Shown: positions 26,711 to 35,632, counted from the stretch's first letter. The stretch: DNA of 64,000 nt from JAJDAT01 sp964344185 (GCA_964344185.1 CAYFMN010000005.1:72718-136717), one strand, 5' to 3'. Numbers and translations are program-made. Notes: generated by a model from the sequence alone, not told the origin.

Positions 26711-26836
26711 ATGGCTCAGACTCTTTTAGGAATTATACCATCGATTGTTTTATTGCAAAGGACCTTTATGAAAATATTCGAAATTTTTAGACCAAAGGTA
26801 GGAATGTTTTTAAGAGATTGTCGTATTCCAATTTAA
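26711..26836 (+). CDS. Possible small ORF (41 aa) between operator and terminator
   Basis: An ATG at 26711 opens 41 codons (MAQTLLGIIPSIVLLQ at the start). An internal ATG at 26768 has a better AAAGGA ribosome site and would give 22 residues. The position, between the repressor-controlled promoter and a terminator, is that of a cro or leader gene, but the peptide does not look like a DNA-binding protein. I cannot tell whether it is translated. Confidence 0.2.
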   Translation: MAQTLLGIIPSIVLLQRTFMKIFEIFRPKVGMFLRDCRIPI

Positions 26837-26851
26837 TTCAGTTTTTAGAGA

Positions 26852-26875
26852 GGCAGACAACTTCTGCCATTTTTT
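26852..26875 (+). terminator. Intrinsic terminator before the phage-like regulator genes
   Basis: GGCAGA at 26852-26857 and TCTGCC at 26863-26868 form a 6-bp stem with loop CAACT, followed by ATTTTTTG. It would stop most transcripts from the promoter at 26559 before they reach the gene at 26899, like lambda tR1. Confidence 0.6.
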
Positions 26876-26898
26876 GAAAGAAACATAGAAGTGGTGGA

Positions 26899-27348
26899 AT
26901 GCGACGGATGAAAAAATTGAAAATAAGAAGAGATAATTCTGCAATAAATCGTATGCAAATTTGTGGATCGCCTCGAGAAAATAAACAAAAAAGCAAAAAA
27001 GGAAAGGGATGTGGAGCTAGGGGAATGGTTCCAACTGTCGCAGGTTGGAAGTGTCTCTACTGCGGATTTTTTCGTTATTTTCCTCGCGTTGATGAAGATC
27101 GGTTATGGGCGCACTTTAAGTGGGCTCGGGAATATTGGAAAGCGTACTATTTTAATGGCAATTATTACATAAATGGCTGTCCTGTATCTTTCGGTGTCGA
27201 TCCTATTCCGCCATATCTATATGATGATTTAATGGAAGTTGAAACGCCAATTTGGTTTCGAGCCTTTGCTAATTTGGATGAAGATGATTTTGATCAGTAT
27301 CTGGATTTATATACCCGTAGTAGTTATTTTGTGGATTTGAAAGAGTAA
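26899..27348 (+). CDS. Small cysteine-containing protein of unknown function
   Basis: A 149-residue protein with a basic N-terminus, Cys residues in ICGSPR and GCGARG and a CLYCGF knuckle (residues about 20-57). This looks like a zinc site, although the first pair is not a clean CxxC. An aromatic, acidic C-terminal half follows (WAHFKWAREYWKAYYF). An ATG at 26908 could be an alternative start. The next gene begins 17 bases after the stop with a sigma-region-4-like HTH, so the pair probably forms one phage-like operon behind the terminator at 26852. Confidence 0.6.
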   Translation: MRRMKKLKIRRDNSAINRMQICGSPRENKQKSKKGKGCGARGMVPTVAGWKCLYCGFFRYFPRVDEDRLWAHFKWAREYWKAYYFNGNYYINGCPVSFGVDPIPPYLYDDLMEVETPIWFRAFANLDEDDFDQYLDLYTRSSYFVDLKE

Positions 27349-27365
27349 AGCAGGGAGAAAAGTTT

Positions 27366-27710
27366 GTGAAAAAAAAAGGTTTAGATAATTGGAACGAAGA
27401 TGAGGCAGTGTTAGATAGTAAACTGCAATTTTTCCAGAATGAGCATTTGGATCTAATGATTCAATCCAGATTGGCTCAATATATTCCCAATAGTGGGAGT
27501 AAAGAAAGTTGCTATCGATATTTGAAAAAAGAGCCTATTGATTTGGAAGACGCAAAATTAACGGATAAACAAATGATTGCTATTAGCTTGGTATTTTATG
27601 GAAATATCCCGAAATCAAGAGCTGCTCGAGCTATGAAAATTACTTATCAATCGCTGAACGATCATATCAACGGAGCTTTAAAGAAGATCGAAAGAAGCTT
27701 ATCTTGTTAA
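27366..27710 (+). CDS. Sigma-70 region 4-like HTH protein (phage late-regulator type)
   Basis: The 114-residue protein ends in a helix-turn-helix similar to sigma-70 region 4: LTDKQMIAISLVFYGNIPKSRAARAMKITYQSLNDHINGALKKIE. Small phage regulators of this kind (ArpU/RinA-like) activate late genes. The N-terminal half is acidic and unrecognised. It is the last gene of the phage-like island on the plus strand. No terminase, capsid or integrase follows, so if this is a prophage it is a remnant or a split one. Confidence 0.6.
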   Translation: MKKKGLDNWNEDEAVLDSKLQFFQNEHLDLMIQSRLAQYIPNSGSKESCYRYLKKEPIDLEDAKLTDKQMIAISLVFYGNIPKSRAARAMKITYQSLNDHINGALKKIERSLSC

Positions 27711-27747
27711 GGCTCTTTTGGTGATTTTGGTTTAGTTAATTTGTTTG

Positions 27748-29271
27748 TTATCCAGGAAACATGTACGACGGTGGAACGCTACGGTTTATTAGATTTTTGT
27801 TGGTAAATTTCTTAATGATTTGTTCGTTGCGTTTGTTTTGTTTTAGATAAACTATGGAAATAAGATCTTGATATATTTTTTTCCATTCAGGTGAGTTATC
27901 AAGACCTTTACCGCTTTGATTGGTCTTTTTTACGATTAAAATATCAGATTCTTTTAGAATTTTTTTCCAATCCCGTTTCCTCTCCCAAAAGTTCCAAGCT
28001 TGACGAATAATAGGCTCGGGGTAAACGGTACGAAATCTTCCATCTAAAGCTACTTTCGACTTAGGCCTTTTCCATATTAAATATTCTCCCCAATCGAAAG
28101 GAGAGACAATATTGCCGTTGATATCGTTGTCTTCCAGAAACTGGGCTAAGTAAACAGGGTACACTGTCGGCTCAACGACTATTTGAAAATTATAATGCGC
28201 GTAAGAATGACTTGTAAATCCAATCTGGAGAACGATGAATAAACCTAAAGCGGTCTGCGACATTTTTCTGAATGGAGCAGAAAGAGTTTCCAAATTTTTT
28301 CTTATTTGTGGGTTGCTTAGGGTTGTTGCGATGAAATCGGCAAAGTACGGCGCTGAAATAATGGCTGCTAGTACGGTGTGTCTTTGACTTTTAAACGCAA
28401 AGAATATTGATATTGCTATAATTCCTATTTCCCATAATCGCTTTTTTTTGTTAAAGATAAGCGATATAAGAAACATGAAAGTTAAAGTTTTAAACGGCAA
28501 ATGACTTGAATCAAACAATTGAATAGACCCCCACTCGTTAATTTTTCTGGGTAAAGACAGTGATTCAATAAAAAATGTCCAGAGTTTTATTCCGTAGGGA
28601 TTTACTAAAACGGCAAAACAAGATCCGATGCAAATAATCGCTAATGATTTCCAAGAATGAAACTCCTCTCGTTTCGCGCGGAACGATTGGATAATCGTAA
28701 CTGTCGTTAGAATTCCTAACCCCGCAATTACCCCGCCATGGCAATTAACCCATAAAAGAAAAACTCCAGGAATCCAGAAAATCCATTTATTATTATTTTC
28801 AAAAAATCGTTTTAGGATAAAAATTAATATTGCGGAAAATAAGAAGGTCATGAGTTGTGGTCGAACCATAAAACCTGGGCCCATGACTGGTATGATAACG
28901 ATTGACGATATCGCAAAAGGGTAGGGGTTTTTTCTAGAAGATCCAGATTGGCTTAATAAATAAATGACGGTCCAGCCAAGAGTTATTTTAAAGAATAGCA
29001 GGCCGCCCGATCCGAAGTTTGCGTATAATAAGTAAAATAAAACTTCGGTAAGCCATTCATGGTTTATCCATCGCTCTCCATTTGCAGTGAAAGAGTATGA
29101 ATCCGTTCCAGGAATTGAGCCTGATTCCCAAATTTCTCTACCAAATAAAATGTGACCCCATAGGTCTGGATCTGCCGATAAATATGAAAACTCCTTAAAA
29201 GCTAAAACGTAAACGAAAATAATACTTAATGTTTTTAATAGCGACAGATTACCCATGATTTTTTTAATCAA
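27748..29271 (-). CDS. Polytopic membrane protein of unknown function (GT-C-like)
   Basis: A 507-residue integral membrane protein with about ten hydrophobic segments and a soluble C-terminal tail. Near the N-terminus the pattern DPDLWGHILFGREIW and then DSYSFTANGERWINHEWLTE (residues about 34-72) is a recurring signature of a large uncharacterised bacterial family whose first loop resembles that of lipid-linked glycosyltransferases. No catalytic role can be given. It stands alone, divergent from etfB with a 120-base gap. Confidence 0.6.
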   Translation of the reverse strand: MIKKIMGNLSLLKTLSIIFVYVLAFKEFSYLSADPDLWGHILFGREIWESGSIPGTDSYSFTANGERWINHEWLTEVLFYLLYANFGSGGLLFFKITLGWTVIYLLSQSGSSRKNPYPFAISSIVIIPVMGPGFMVRPQLMTFLFSAILIFILKRFFENNNKWIFWIPGVFLLWVNCHGGVIAGLGILTTVTIIQSFRAKREEFHSWKSLAIICIGSCFAVLVNPYGIKLWTFFIESLSLPRKINEWGSIQLFDSSHLPFKTLTFMFLISLIFNKKKRLWEIGIIAISIFFAFKSQRHTVLAAIISAPYFADFIATTLSNPQIRKNLETLSAPFRKMSQTALGLFIVLQIGFTSHSYAHYNFQIVVEPTVYPVYLAQFLEDNDINGNIVSPFDWGEYLIWKRPKSKVALDGRFRTVYPEPIIRQAWNFWERKRDWKKILKESDILIVKKTNQSGKGLDNSPEWKKIYQDLISIVYLKQNKRNEQIIKKFTNKNLINRSVPPSYMFPG

Positions 29272-29393
29272 AAATAGCTATTGAAAATGAGACTTTGTGT
29301 TTTAGCGAGCGTTTTTGTATTTAATTAAAAAGCGTTTTAAATTTCGAGTACTTTGTTATGCTATATTAACAAAAATTATTTAGAGGATATGTT

Positions 29394-30170
29394 TTGAAAA
29401 TAGTCGTTTGCATTAAACAAGTGTTAGACACAGCCGCTAAGATAAACGTTCAAGACGGAAGGATAGATCCTTCCGGCATTCCTAGAATTATTAATCCTTA
29501 TGACGAGTTCGCTATTGAAGAAGCGATTCGTATAAAAGAGAAAAAAGAAAACGTAGAGGTAGCGATTGTTTCATTAGGACCGGAAAACTCAAAAGAGGTT
29601 CTCCGATCTGGTTTGGCAATGGGCGCAGATAACGCAACTCATTTAATTGATCCTGAGTTTGAAACGCTCGATAATCTCGGGGTGGCTCATGTTTTAAGTT
29701 CTTATATAAAATCTATTCCTTTTGATTTAATTTTATGTGGTCGCCAAGCTGTGGACGATGATATGGGACAAGTTGGAGGCGCTTTGGCCGCTATTCTTGG
29801 ACTGCCTTTGGCTACGGTCATGACCAAGTTAGATTTTTCAGAAGACGGTTCTAAAGCAATTGCAACTCGACAAATTGAAGGAGGTTCTGAAACTCTTGAA
29901 TTGGGATTGCCTGCTTTGTTAACTTGTCAAAAGGGTTTAAACGAGCCTAGATTGCCTTCGCTTAAGGGTATTATGAAAGCAAAGAAAAAAGAAATTAAAA
30001 TAATGGATTCTTCGGCGCTGGGATTGGAAAAGCTTCCTAAATCTACGGTAACTCTAGGGGATGCGTCGCTACCGCCTAAAAGGTCTGGTGGTTCTATTCT
30101 AGAGGGGTCCTCCGCAGAGAAAGTTTCTAAACTGGCTCGATTATTAAGAGACGAAGCTAAAGTTGTCTGA
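29394..30170 (+). CDS. etfB: Electron transfer flavoprotein beta subunit
   Basis: The 258-residue protein is close to the usual ETF-beta length. It starts KIVVCIKQVLDTAAKINV and contains NPYDEFAIEEAIRIKE and the signature LILCGRQAVDDDMGQVGG, with an adenine-nucleotide-binding segment. ETF-beta pairs with ETF-alpha (EtfA) to pass electrons from flavin dehydrogenases to the quinone pool. etfA normally follows directly, but here the next gene is a small membrane protein. The start is a TTG at 29394 with GAGG seven bases upstream. Confidence 0.95.
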   Translation: MKIVVCIKQVLDTAAKINVQDGRIDPSGIPRIINPYDEFAIEEAIRIKEKKENVEVAIVSLGPENSKEVLRSGLAMGADNATHLIDPEFETLDNLGVAHVLSSYIKSIPFDLILCGRQAVDDDMGQVGGALAAILGLPLATVMTKLDFSEDGSKAIATRQIEGGSETLELGLPALLTCQKGLNEPRLPSLKGIMKAKKKEIKIMDSSALGLEKLPKSTVTLGDASLPPKRSGGSILEGSSAEKVSKLARLLRDEAKVV

Positions 30171-30238
30171 CAAAGCTCATTTAGGTAATATAAATCTGTT
30201 AAGCGGGAAAAATAAGAATTTAAACTTAATAAAAGATT

Positions 30239-30412
30239 ATGACTAATATCGTAAACCGCGCTAAAGAAATTGGAACTCGTTACAAAGGCGAGATAGGACT
30301 TACTGTTCTTATCTTATATGTCTTTTTACTTGGTCTTGGAACTATTGGCGAGTTGTGGGAAATAGAATGGATTCTTGACCTTCCTCTCTTCCGACCTCCA
30401 GGAAAATATTAA
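30239..30412 (+). CDS. Small single-span membrane protein (57 aa)
   Basis: An ATG at 30239 opens 57 codons ending at TAA 30410-30412. A charged N-terminus (MTNIVNRAKEIGTRYKGEIG) precedes one hydrophobic helix (LTVLILYVFLLGLGTIGEL) and a short tail with FRPPGKY. It lies 68 bases after etfB. Another frame (30375-30590) overlaps its end and encodes a Lys/Phe-rich peptide that I do not trust. No family is recognised. The composition, with one clear helix, makes it a plausible real gene. Confidence 0.45.
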   Translation: MTNIVNRAKEIGTRYKGEIGLTVLILYVFLLGLGTIGELWEIEWILDLPLFRPPGKY

Positions 30413-30603
30413 GGAAGAAAAGCGCAGAAGTTTTTTCCCTTGCCCTTTAAAGTTAATAAAACTCCTTAAATATTATCTATTTCCGTTTAATCGGATATAT
30501 CTGCCTTTGTTTGTTATTGATTGTTCCTTTAGTGGAATTTTTGTTGCATTTTTATTAAAAAAAGCGAAAATAAAACGAAAATCATTTTAATAAAAATTAC
30601 ACA

Positions 30604-31662
30604 ATGGCAAGTATTCCAAAAACAATTAGTGGAAGAGGGACTTCACAAAATCTACCCAACCGCTTTAAACCGTTTTCTCGAACAATAGACGGTTATTGCC
30701 ATGAAACAGAAACTTCTGATCCTCAAACCGTTTTTTTTAAAGACGTTTCCCGATCAATTCTGTCCAAGAACGATAGCCCGGACATTCCTTTTGAATTGAG
30801 TTTAAATCCTTATAGAGGCTGCGAGCATGGGTGTGTTTACTGCTATGCGCGACCTATGCACGAATATTTAGAATGGTCAGCGGGATTGGATTTTGAAACG
30901 AAAATATTAGTTAAAGAAAATGCGCCAGAGTTGCTTGAAAAAGCTTTTTCTTCTAAAACTTGGAAACCTCAAACGGTTGCGCTCAGCGGAGCTACAGATC
31001 CTTACCAACCCGCTGAACGAAAATTCGAGATTTCCAGAAAGTGTCTTAAAGTTTTCCTAAAGTTTCGAAATCCGGTTGTCGCTATTACAAAAAATTATTT
31101 AGCGATGCGAGATATCGATCTTTATTCACAATTAGCGCAACATAATTTAGCGGCTATATATATTTCGCTGAATAGTTTGGACGTTTCCCTTGCTCGCAAG
31201 ATGGAACCTAGAGCTTCGTCTCCGGAGCGTCGATTAGAAGCTATTCGGAAATTGAGTGAAGCCAAAATTCCTGTTGGCGTCTTGGCGGCTCCGATTGTTC
31301 CGGGATTAAACGATTCTGAAATACCGGTTGTTCTAAGCGCAGCGGCGGAAGCAGGAGCAAAATTTGCGGGTTATGTTGTACTTAGGTTGCCACTCGCCGT
31401 CGAAGATTTATTTACCGAATGGTTAGAAGACGCTTATCCAAATAAAAAGGAAAAGGTTTTAAATCGTTTGCGTTCTTTGCGAGACGGCGAACTTTATAAT
31501 TCTGATTTTAGAACGCGCATGGTAGGGCAGGGAGTTTTTGCAAAACAAATTGCCGACTTGTTTAAACTCGCAAAGAAAAAAGCTGGGCTTTACAACACAG
31601 GCCCAAAATTAGACGCCGATCAATTTATCCCGCCAAAAGGTCGTCAACTTTCATTATTTTAA
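30604..31662 (+). CDS. Radical SAM protein (PA0069/Rv2578c family)
   Basis: A 352-residue protein with the radical-SAM [4Fe-4S] motif CEHGCVYCYAR (CxxxCxxC, residues about 76-83), preceded by ISLNPYRG-type residues. Downstream it has GATDPYQPAERKF and VAPIVPGLND-like segments typical of the SplB-related Rv2578c/PA0069 family. The substrate of this family is not established; relation to spore photoproduct lyase suggests DNA repair. The last residues are QLSLF, which matches the sliding-clamp-binding consensus QL[S/D]LF and would fit a role on DNA. It stands between the small membrane protein and a convergent cytochrome gene. Confidence 0.9.
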   Translation: MASIPKTISGRGTSQNLPNRFKPFSRTIDGYCHETETSDPQTVFFKDVSRSILSKNDSPDIPFELSLNPYRGCEHGCVYCYARPMHEYLEWSAGLDFETKILVKENAPELLEKAFSSKTWKPQTVALSGATDPYQPAERKFEISRKCLKVFLKFRNPVVAITKNYLAMRDIDLYSQLAQHNLAAIYISLNSLDVSLARKMEPRASSPERRLEAIRKLSEAKIPVGVLAAPIVPGLNDSEIPVVLSAAAEAGAKFAGYVVLRLPLAVEDLFTEWLEDAYPNKKEKVLNRLRSLRDGELYNSDFRTRMVGQGVFAKQIADLFKLAKKKAGLYNTGPKLDADQFIPPKGRQLSLF

Positions 31663-31663
31663 C

Positions 31664-31678
31664 GGTTAAATTTTAACC
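31664..31678. terminator. Short bidirectional terminator between convergent genes
   Basis: GGTTAA and TTAACC form a 6-bp stem, and T runs follow on both strands. It lies in the 18-base gap between the radical SAM and cytochrome genes. Confidence 0.4.
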
Positions 31679-31680
31679 TT

Positions 31681-32550
31681 TTAATTTTGCGGTTTATCCC
31701 AAGCGTCTTGAATTAACGTTAAAGGTTGATGGACCAGATGACATTTTTTACACGATTGTATTCCAATAGTTTCGACGCTTTGCCAGAATTTTTCGGGGTC
31801 TGGTTCTCCCGTTGCTAAATCCTTTTTCAGATCTTGAATAACTTCCAATATATCGTCGTTCACAAAAAATTGGCGAACGGATACCGCAGATCGAGACCAC
31901 TCTGAAACATGGCACTTGGAACATACTGATCGGAGTTCTTTTATCCTTTTTTGAAAATGATTAGCCGCTTGAAAAACTTTCATATATTGTTCTTGGGAAA
32001 AATTAACCGTCATTTCTTTAAAGTTTGACGATAAACGATACATGTAAGCTTTATAATCCATTTCTTCTTCGGAAATGGGATCTGCGACTTTTATTTTCTT
32101 TACGGACGGCATATGAAACTTTGCCCATACGGGTAAATAGTTTTGAGAATGGCATTTAGCGCAAGTTTTTGATACGGGACCAGACGCTTTTTTAATTTGT
32201 TTTGGATCGTGACTTTTCACGGATTCGTAGAAAGTTTCAGCCGCTTTTAAATCAAAAAGATCTTTCCATTCAGGAATCCATTTAGAAGCTTCGGTGTAAT
32301 TTTCCAAAAAACTTTTGGCTCCAGCTTCGGCATTTTTCCAATCGTTTTCTTTCATATCAACGAAAACTCCTCCGAAGGTCCCGCTAATTTTATGCATTTG
32401 TTGAATCCAGCGTGGAGTTTTGCTTTCCGGTGGATAGAACTTTTCTAATGATTTGGGCGGGGGAGAAATCACGTAATCGGCGGCTAAACTATAATTTGGA
32501 GCCAAAAACGCCAATATAACGGCAGCGGTCAAAATCATTCGGGTTTTCAT
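31681..32550 (-). CDS. Tri-haem periplasmic cytochrome c
   Basis: The 289-residue protein has a Sec signal peptide (residues 1-23, ending SLAA) and three CxxCH haem sites: C130-H134 (CAKCH), C210-H214 (CSKCH) and C267-H271 (CKKCH). The rest is charged helix. It is probably an exported electron carrier or redox sensor. It is a lone gene without a reductase partner nearby. I recognise no named family. Confidence 0.85.
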   Translation of the reverse strand: MKTRMILTAAVILAFLAPNYSLAADYVISPPPKSLEKFYPPESKTPRWIQQMHKISGTFGGVFVDMKENDWKNAEAGAKSFLENYTEASKWIPEWKDLFDLKAAETFYESVKSHDPKQIKKASGPVSKTCAKCHSQNYLPVWAKFHMPSVKKIKVADPISEEEMDYKAYMYRLSSNFKEMTVNFSQEQYMKVFQAANHFQKRIKELRSVCSKCHVSEWSRSAVSVRQFFVNDDILEVIQDLKKDLATGEPDPEKFWQSVETIGIQSCKKCHLVHQPLTLIQDAWDKPQN

Positions 32551-32669
32551 GGGTCCTCTAATAGAAAACGATGAGACTATTTGTGAATACAGGAAAAGAT
32601 TTTTGTTTATTGTATTACATCAAAAAACCTATTTCCTGGTATTTTATTAATCAAAAGGAGATCATAAGT

Positions 32670-35459
32670 TTAGTCATAGAAGGTCTCTCTGGCGTTGTAA
32701 TAGGCTGATCTGTTTTTTCTTTCTTCCATTCTCACAGGTTTTTGGTGCGTTTCATCCAGATGTTTAGAACCTAATTTAACTATAATGGCGCCTCGGACGC
32801 GAGCGTCCTTTTTCCGAGCAATTTTATAGTTTTTTTCGTCTATTACCGCTTCATTAAGGTTTGCGTGATGGAGAATCGTCGTGCCAAACTCTACGCCCCT
32901 CAAATCCGCTCCAGTGAGATCAGCGGCTCTCAAGTTTGCCATTGAAAAATCGGCTCTGCTAAAATCGGCCTCATGAAAAATAGATTCTGAAAGGTCCGCG
33001 CGTTTAAAACTGGATCTAGAAAAATTAGCCTCGGAAAAATCTAATCGTTTATTTGGATTGTTTTTCGTTAAAATCTGGTTATCAAAATTTAAATCGTGAA
33101 GAAATTGAAATACAAGTCGCGCTGGTAGTTTTTTATATAGAGCAATTCGTTTCAACAATGAAATAAATCCCCGAGGATCTCCCCATTCCACTTTAGTGGG
33201 GTTTTGAACGCTATTTCCACAATGAGCGGAAAAAGCCAGCAACGCCGTTGTTGTATTTGAGAAAAACCGATCCAAATTACCGGGATTATTTTCCATTTGC
33301 AGTTCGGTTAACGCCTCGCGCAATGGAAGATTGTTCCGAACGGCCTCTGACAAAAATAAACCGAATCTAAGTTGTAATGCTTTTATCGCTTCTTGATCGT
33401 GGCGAAATCGTTTTTCTTCGCCTTTTAATAATCTTATAATTTGGTTGTCTAAGAGAATTGGCCCCGTTAGTTTGATCCATTTCAATAAGGCTTGGTTCAA
33501 ATTCCAGCCTTCATTGCCGCTAGATTCTTCGTGTCGTATTGTTTGCAATCTCATTTGCCATGCGGTGCCCGATAAACATCTCGCCACTAAATATTTTTGT
33601 AGATTCGGGAAAGAAAAATAGAATAAACGTTCGCCCGTCGGTGTCCATTCTGTTTCAAAAAAACAAGTTGTCATTAAACCTAGAATTGGATCGTCGCAAG
33701 AAAAAACGTTTGATAAAGATTCTAAAGATTCTTTACGATCAGAATCGTGAATGTGGTCTCGAATTTGATTTAAAGTCGCTGCGCCGCCATGGTTATTACA
33801 GGCGACGGCGATATCCTCTAACAGCCGAAAATAATCTTTTTCTCGAAGAGGCCAGGATTGTTTTAAGAACTTCTTGAATAAATTAAATAACCGCGAAAAA
33901 ATTTTTTCATAAATATTGTTGGCATTTTTTTCGCTTATTCCTTCATTTATCGCAATATCCGTCAATGTTTGGTTCATCCAGGGATTGCGAGAGATATCTT
34001 CAAACGGAATTGAATTGAATTTAGATAAGATTTCATCCGCTTTGGTCTCCAGTTGTTTTTGTAACGCGCTTTGCCATTTAATTCGGTTATCAAACGCTAA
34101 AGATTTTGACGCGTTAGCTCTGGTTTTTCGGATATCAAATTCAAATGGCAACAAAGAAAGGCATAAAGCTTTTTCTTTTAACGCTTCAGCGAGCCATTGC
34201 GCTGGAATATTATGAGAAGAAATTGCTATTTTTAAATTTTTGTTTTTATCTTCTTCAATCAATTGAATTATTTTTTTTGCAAACATATCTAAAGAAGAAC
34301 TTGATTCGGAGCTCAACCAAAGATCTTCAAGAAATTCTAAAATCAGGACAGTTTTTCTATCAGGTGGAAATAATCGGGTTTGTTCTTTTTGAAAAAAACC
34401 TTGCGCTTGTAGACTTTCTAAAACCCCGTTTGCCGGTCCGCTTGTAGAGAGTATTTTTGACGCTGGCACAATAATGGGAAGGTGACTTCCAAACGGATTG
34501 TTTGGGGAAGCCAGGGAAGCCGCCCATTTTCTAAACATGGTTGACTTTCCTGATCCAGGGGTTCCGGATACAAGAAAAAAAGGCGGAGAATCTTCGCTTT
34601 GAAGCCATTCATCTAAACAATTTTGAGCGTCTTCGATGAAACAAGGTTCCGACCAGGTTTCTTTTGTCATACCAGTTCCTGGATTTGGCCAATACTCCGC
34701 CATAGGGGGTATATAAATTTCTTTTTTTAAGTTAACCGATGGAACTTTATAAGAAACCAGGTTTTTTAAATAGGAAGCAAAATCTTCCTCGATCATGCGA
34801 GCGGAATTAATTTCCGATTTGCAAAAATTAAGAAAAGAACGATATCTGTTAAAATTTTTTGAAGCAATATTGAATAAATTGGATAAAAATAAGTTTTCGC
34901 AAACGGAAATAAAAATTTTGGTCTTCGCTTTTTCAAGGCCGAATTTTTCGATTTGAGCGCCTAACAATCGCCCCAATTCAGGAATGGGAGGATAGCTTCT
35001 TGGTCTGGATTCAATTACCGTCGAAAAAGAATAACTTTCGGCTTTTAAAGAAAGACTTTCAAGTTCTTTGTTGAACTCTATCCAATCACAATTTTCTAAT
35101 TGCGACTTATCCAGCGTTTCTTTGGAAATTCTTGATAAGGCTGTTTGAAAACTTTGGCGGTAGGCGTCTAGTAGCAGAAAAGTATAGGCTTCGCCAGGTT
35201 CTTCCAGTTTGTTTTCCGAAAGTTTTTCAAGAAAAGGTTCGTTTGATTTTTCAAAATTATGAGGTAATTGGAAAAGGCTTCCGGAGGCTATGGTTTTACA
35301 AAATGCCTTTAAAGGATTTGCAATAGCCAAATCGAAACCGATTAACCATAATTCCTTGCCGGGTAATTCGGTTTTTCCTACTTTATCTTGAAGTGGAACG
35401 TCTATGGCGAATATCTCCAAATAGGATTGAGAGATAAAATTTTTTAACCGCTTCGTCAA
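32670..35459 (-). CDS. STAND/NACHT-type NTPase with C-terminal pentapeptide repeats
   Basis: A 929-residue protein in three parts. Residues 1-265 are an unrecognised helical N-terminal domain. From residue 299 there is a P-loop NTPase with Walker A SGTPGSGKST and Walker B KTVLILEFLEDLW (about 366), followed by a helical region to about 810. Residues about 815-880 are pentapeptide repeats (ADLSESIFHEADFSRADFSM, LTGADLRGVEFG). This layout matches STAND NTPases used in signalling or antiphage defence. There is no recognised effector domain, so a defence role is only a hypothesis. It stands alone between the cytochrome and tRNA-Asn. Confidence 0.75.
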   Translation of the reverse strand: MTKRLKNFISQSYLEIFAIDVPLQDKVGKTELPGKELWLIGFDLAIANPLKAFCKTIASGSLFQLPHNFEKSNEPFLEKLSENKLEEPGEAYTFLLLDAYRQSFQTALSRISKETLDKSQLENCDWIEFNKELESLSLKAESYSFSTVIESRPRSYPPIPELGRLLGAQIEKFGLEKAKTKIFISVCENLFLSNLFNIASKNFNRYRSFLNFCKSEINSARMIEEDFASYLKNLVSYKVPSVNLKKEIYIPPMAEYWPNPGTGMTKETWSEPCFIEDAQNCLDEWLQSEDSPPFFLVSGTPGSGKSTMFRKWAASLASPNNPFGSHLPIIVPASKILSTSGPANGVLESLQAQGFFQKEQTRLFPPDRKTVLILEFLEDLWLSSESSSSLDMFAKKIIQLIEEDKNKNLKIAISSHNIPAQWLAEALKEKALCLSLLPFEFDIRKTRANASKSLAFDNRIKWQSALQKQLETKADEILSKFNSIPFEDISRNPWMNQTLTDIAINEGISEKNANNIYEKIFSRLFNLFKKFLKQSWPLREKDYFRLLEDIAVACNNHGGAATLNQIRDHIHDSDRKESLESLSNVFSCDDPILGLMTTCFFETEWTPTGERLFYFSFPNLQKYLVARCLSGTAWQMRLQTIRHEESSGNEGWNLNQALLKWIKLTGPILLDNQIIRLLKGEEKRFRHDQEAIKALQLRFGLFLSEAVRNNLPLREALTELQMENNPGNLDRFFSNTTTALLAFSAHCGNSVQNPTKVEWGDPRGFISLLKRIALYKKLPARLVFQFLHDLNFDNQILTKNNPNKRLDFSEANFSRSSFKRADLSESIFHEADFSRADFSMANLRAADLTGADLRGVEFGTTILHHANLNEAVIDEKNYKIARKKDARVRGAIIVKLGSKHLDETHQKPVRMEERKNRSAYYNARETFYD

Positions 35460-35580
35460 CGTAGTTAAAATTTGTTATTCCAATGCTTATTTATTTTATA
35501 TTAGAAACTGGTAAAAACGAAAAAAAAGCGGCGTATTGATTTTGTATTCTTGGAGATTTAAAGTCGTTAAAAACTTAAAA

Positions 35581-35628
35581 AAAAACGGATTCTCTGCTTC
35601 CTTTTGTTTGGAAGAGGAATCCGTTTTT
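35581..35628 (-). terminator. Intrinsic terminator of tRNA-Asn
   Basis: AAAAACGGATTC at 35581-35592 and GAATCCGTTTTT at 35617-35628 form a 12-bp stem with an inner CTTCC/GGAAG pairing, and the minus strand continues into a T tract. It lies a few bases after the 3' end of tRNA-Asn. Confidence 0.85.
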
Positions 35629-35632
35629 ATAA

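Noticed and set aside
30375..30590. 71-codon plus-strand frame after etfB
   Set aside because: It overlaps the better-supported 57-codon frame, starts with TTG and has a Lys/Phe-rich composition without recognisable features.
32670..35459. Firm assignment as an Avs-type antiphage protein
   Set aside because: The P-loop and pentapeptide parts fit STAND proteins, but no known defence sensor or effector domain is visible, so only a hypothesis is kept.
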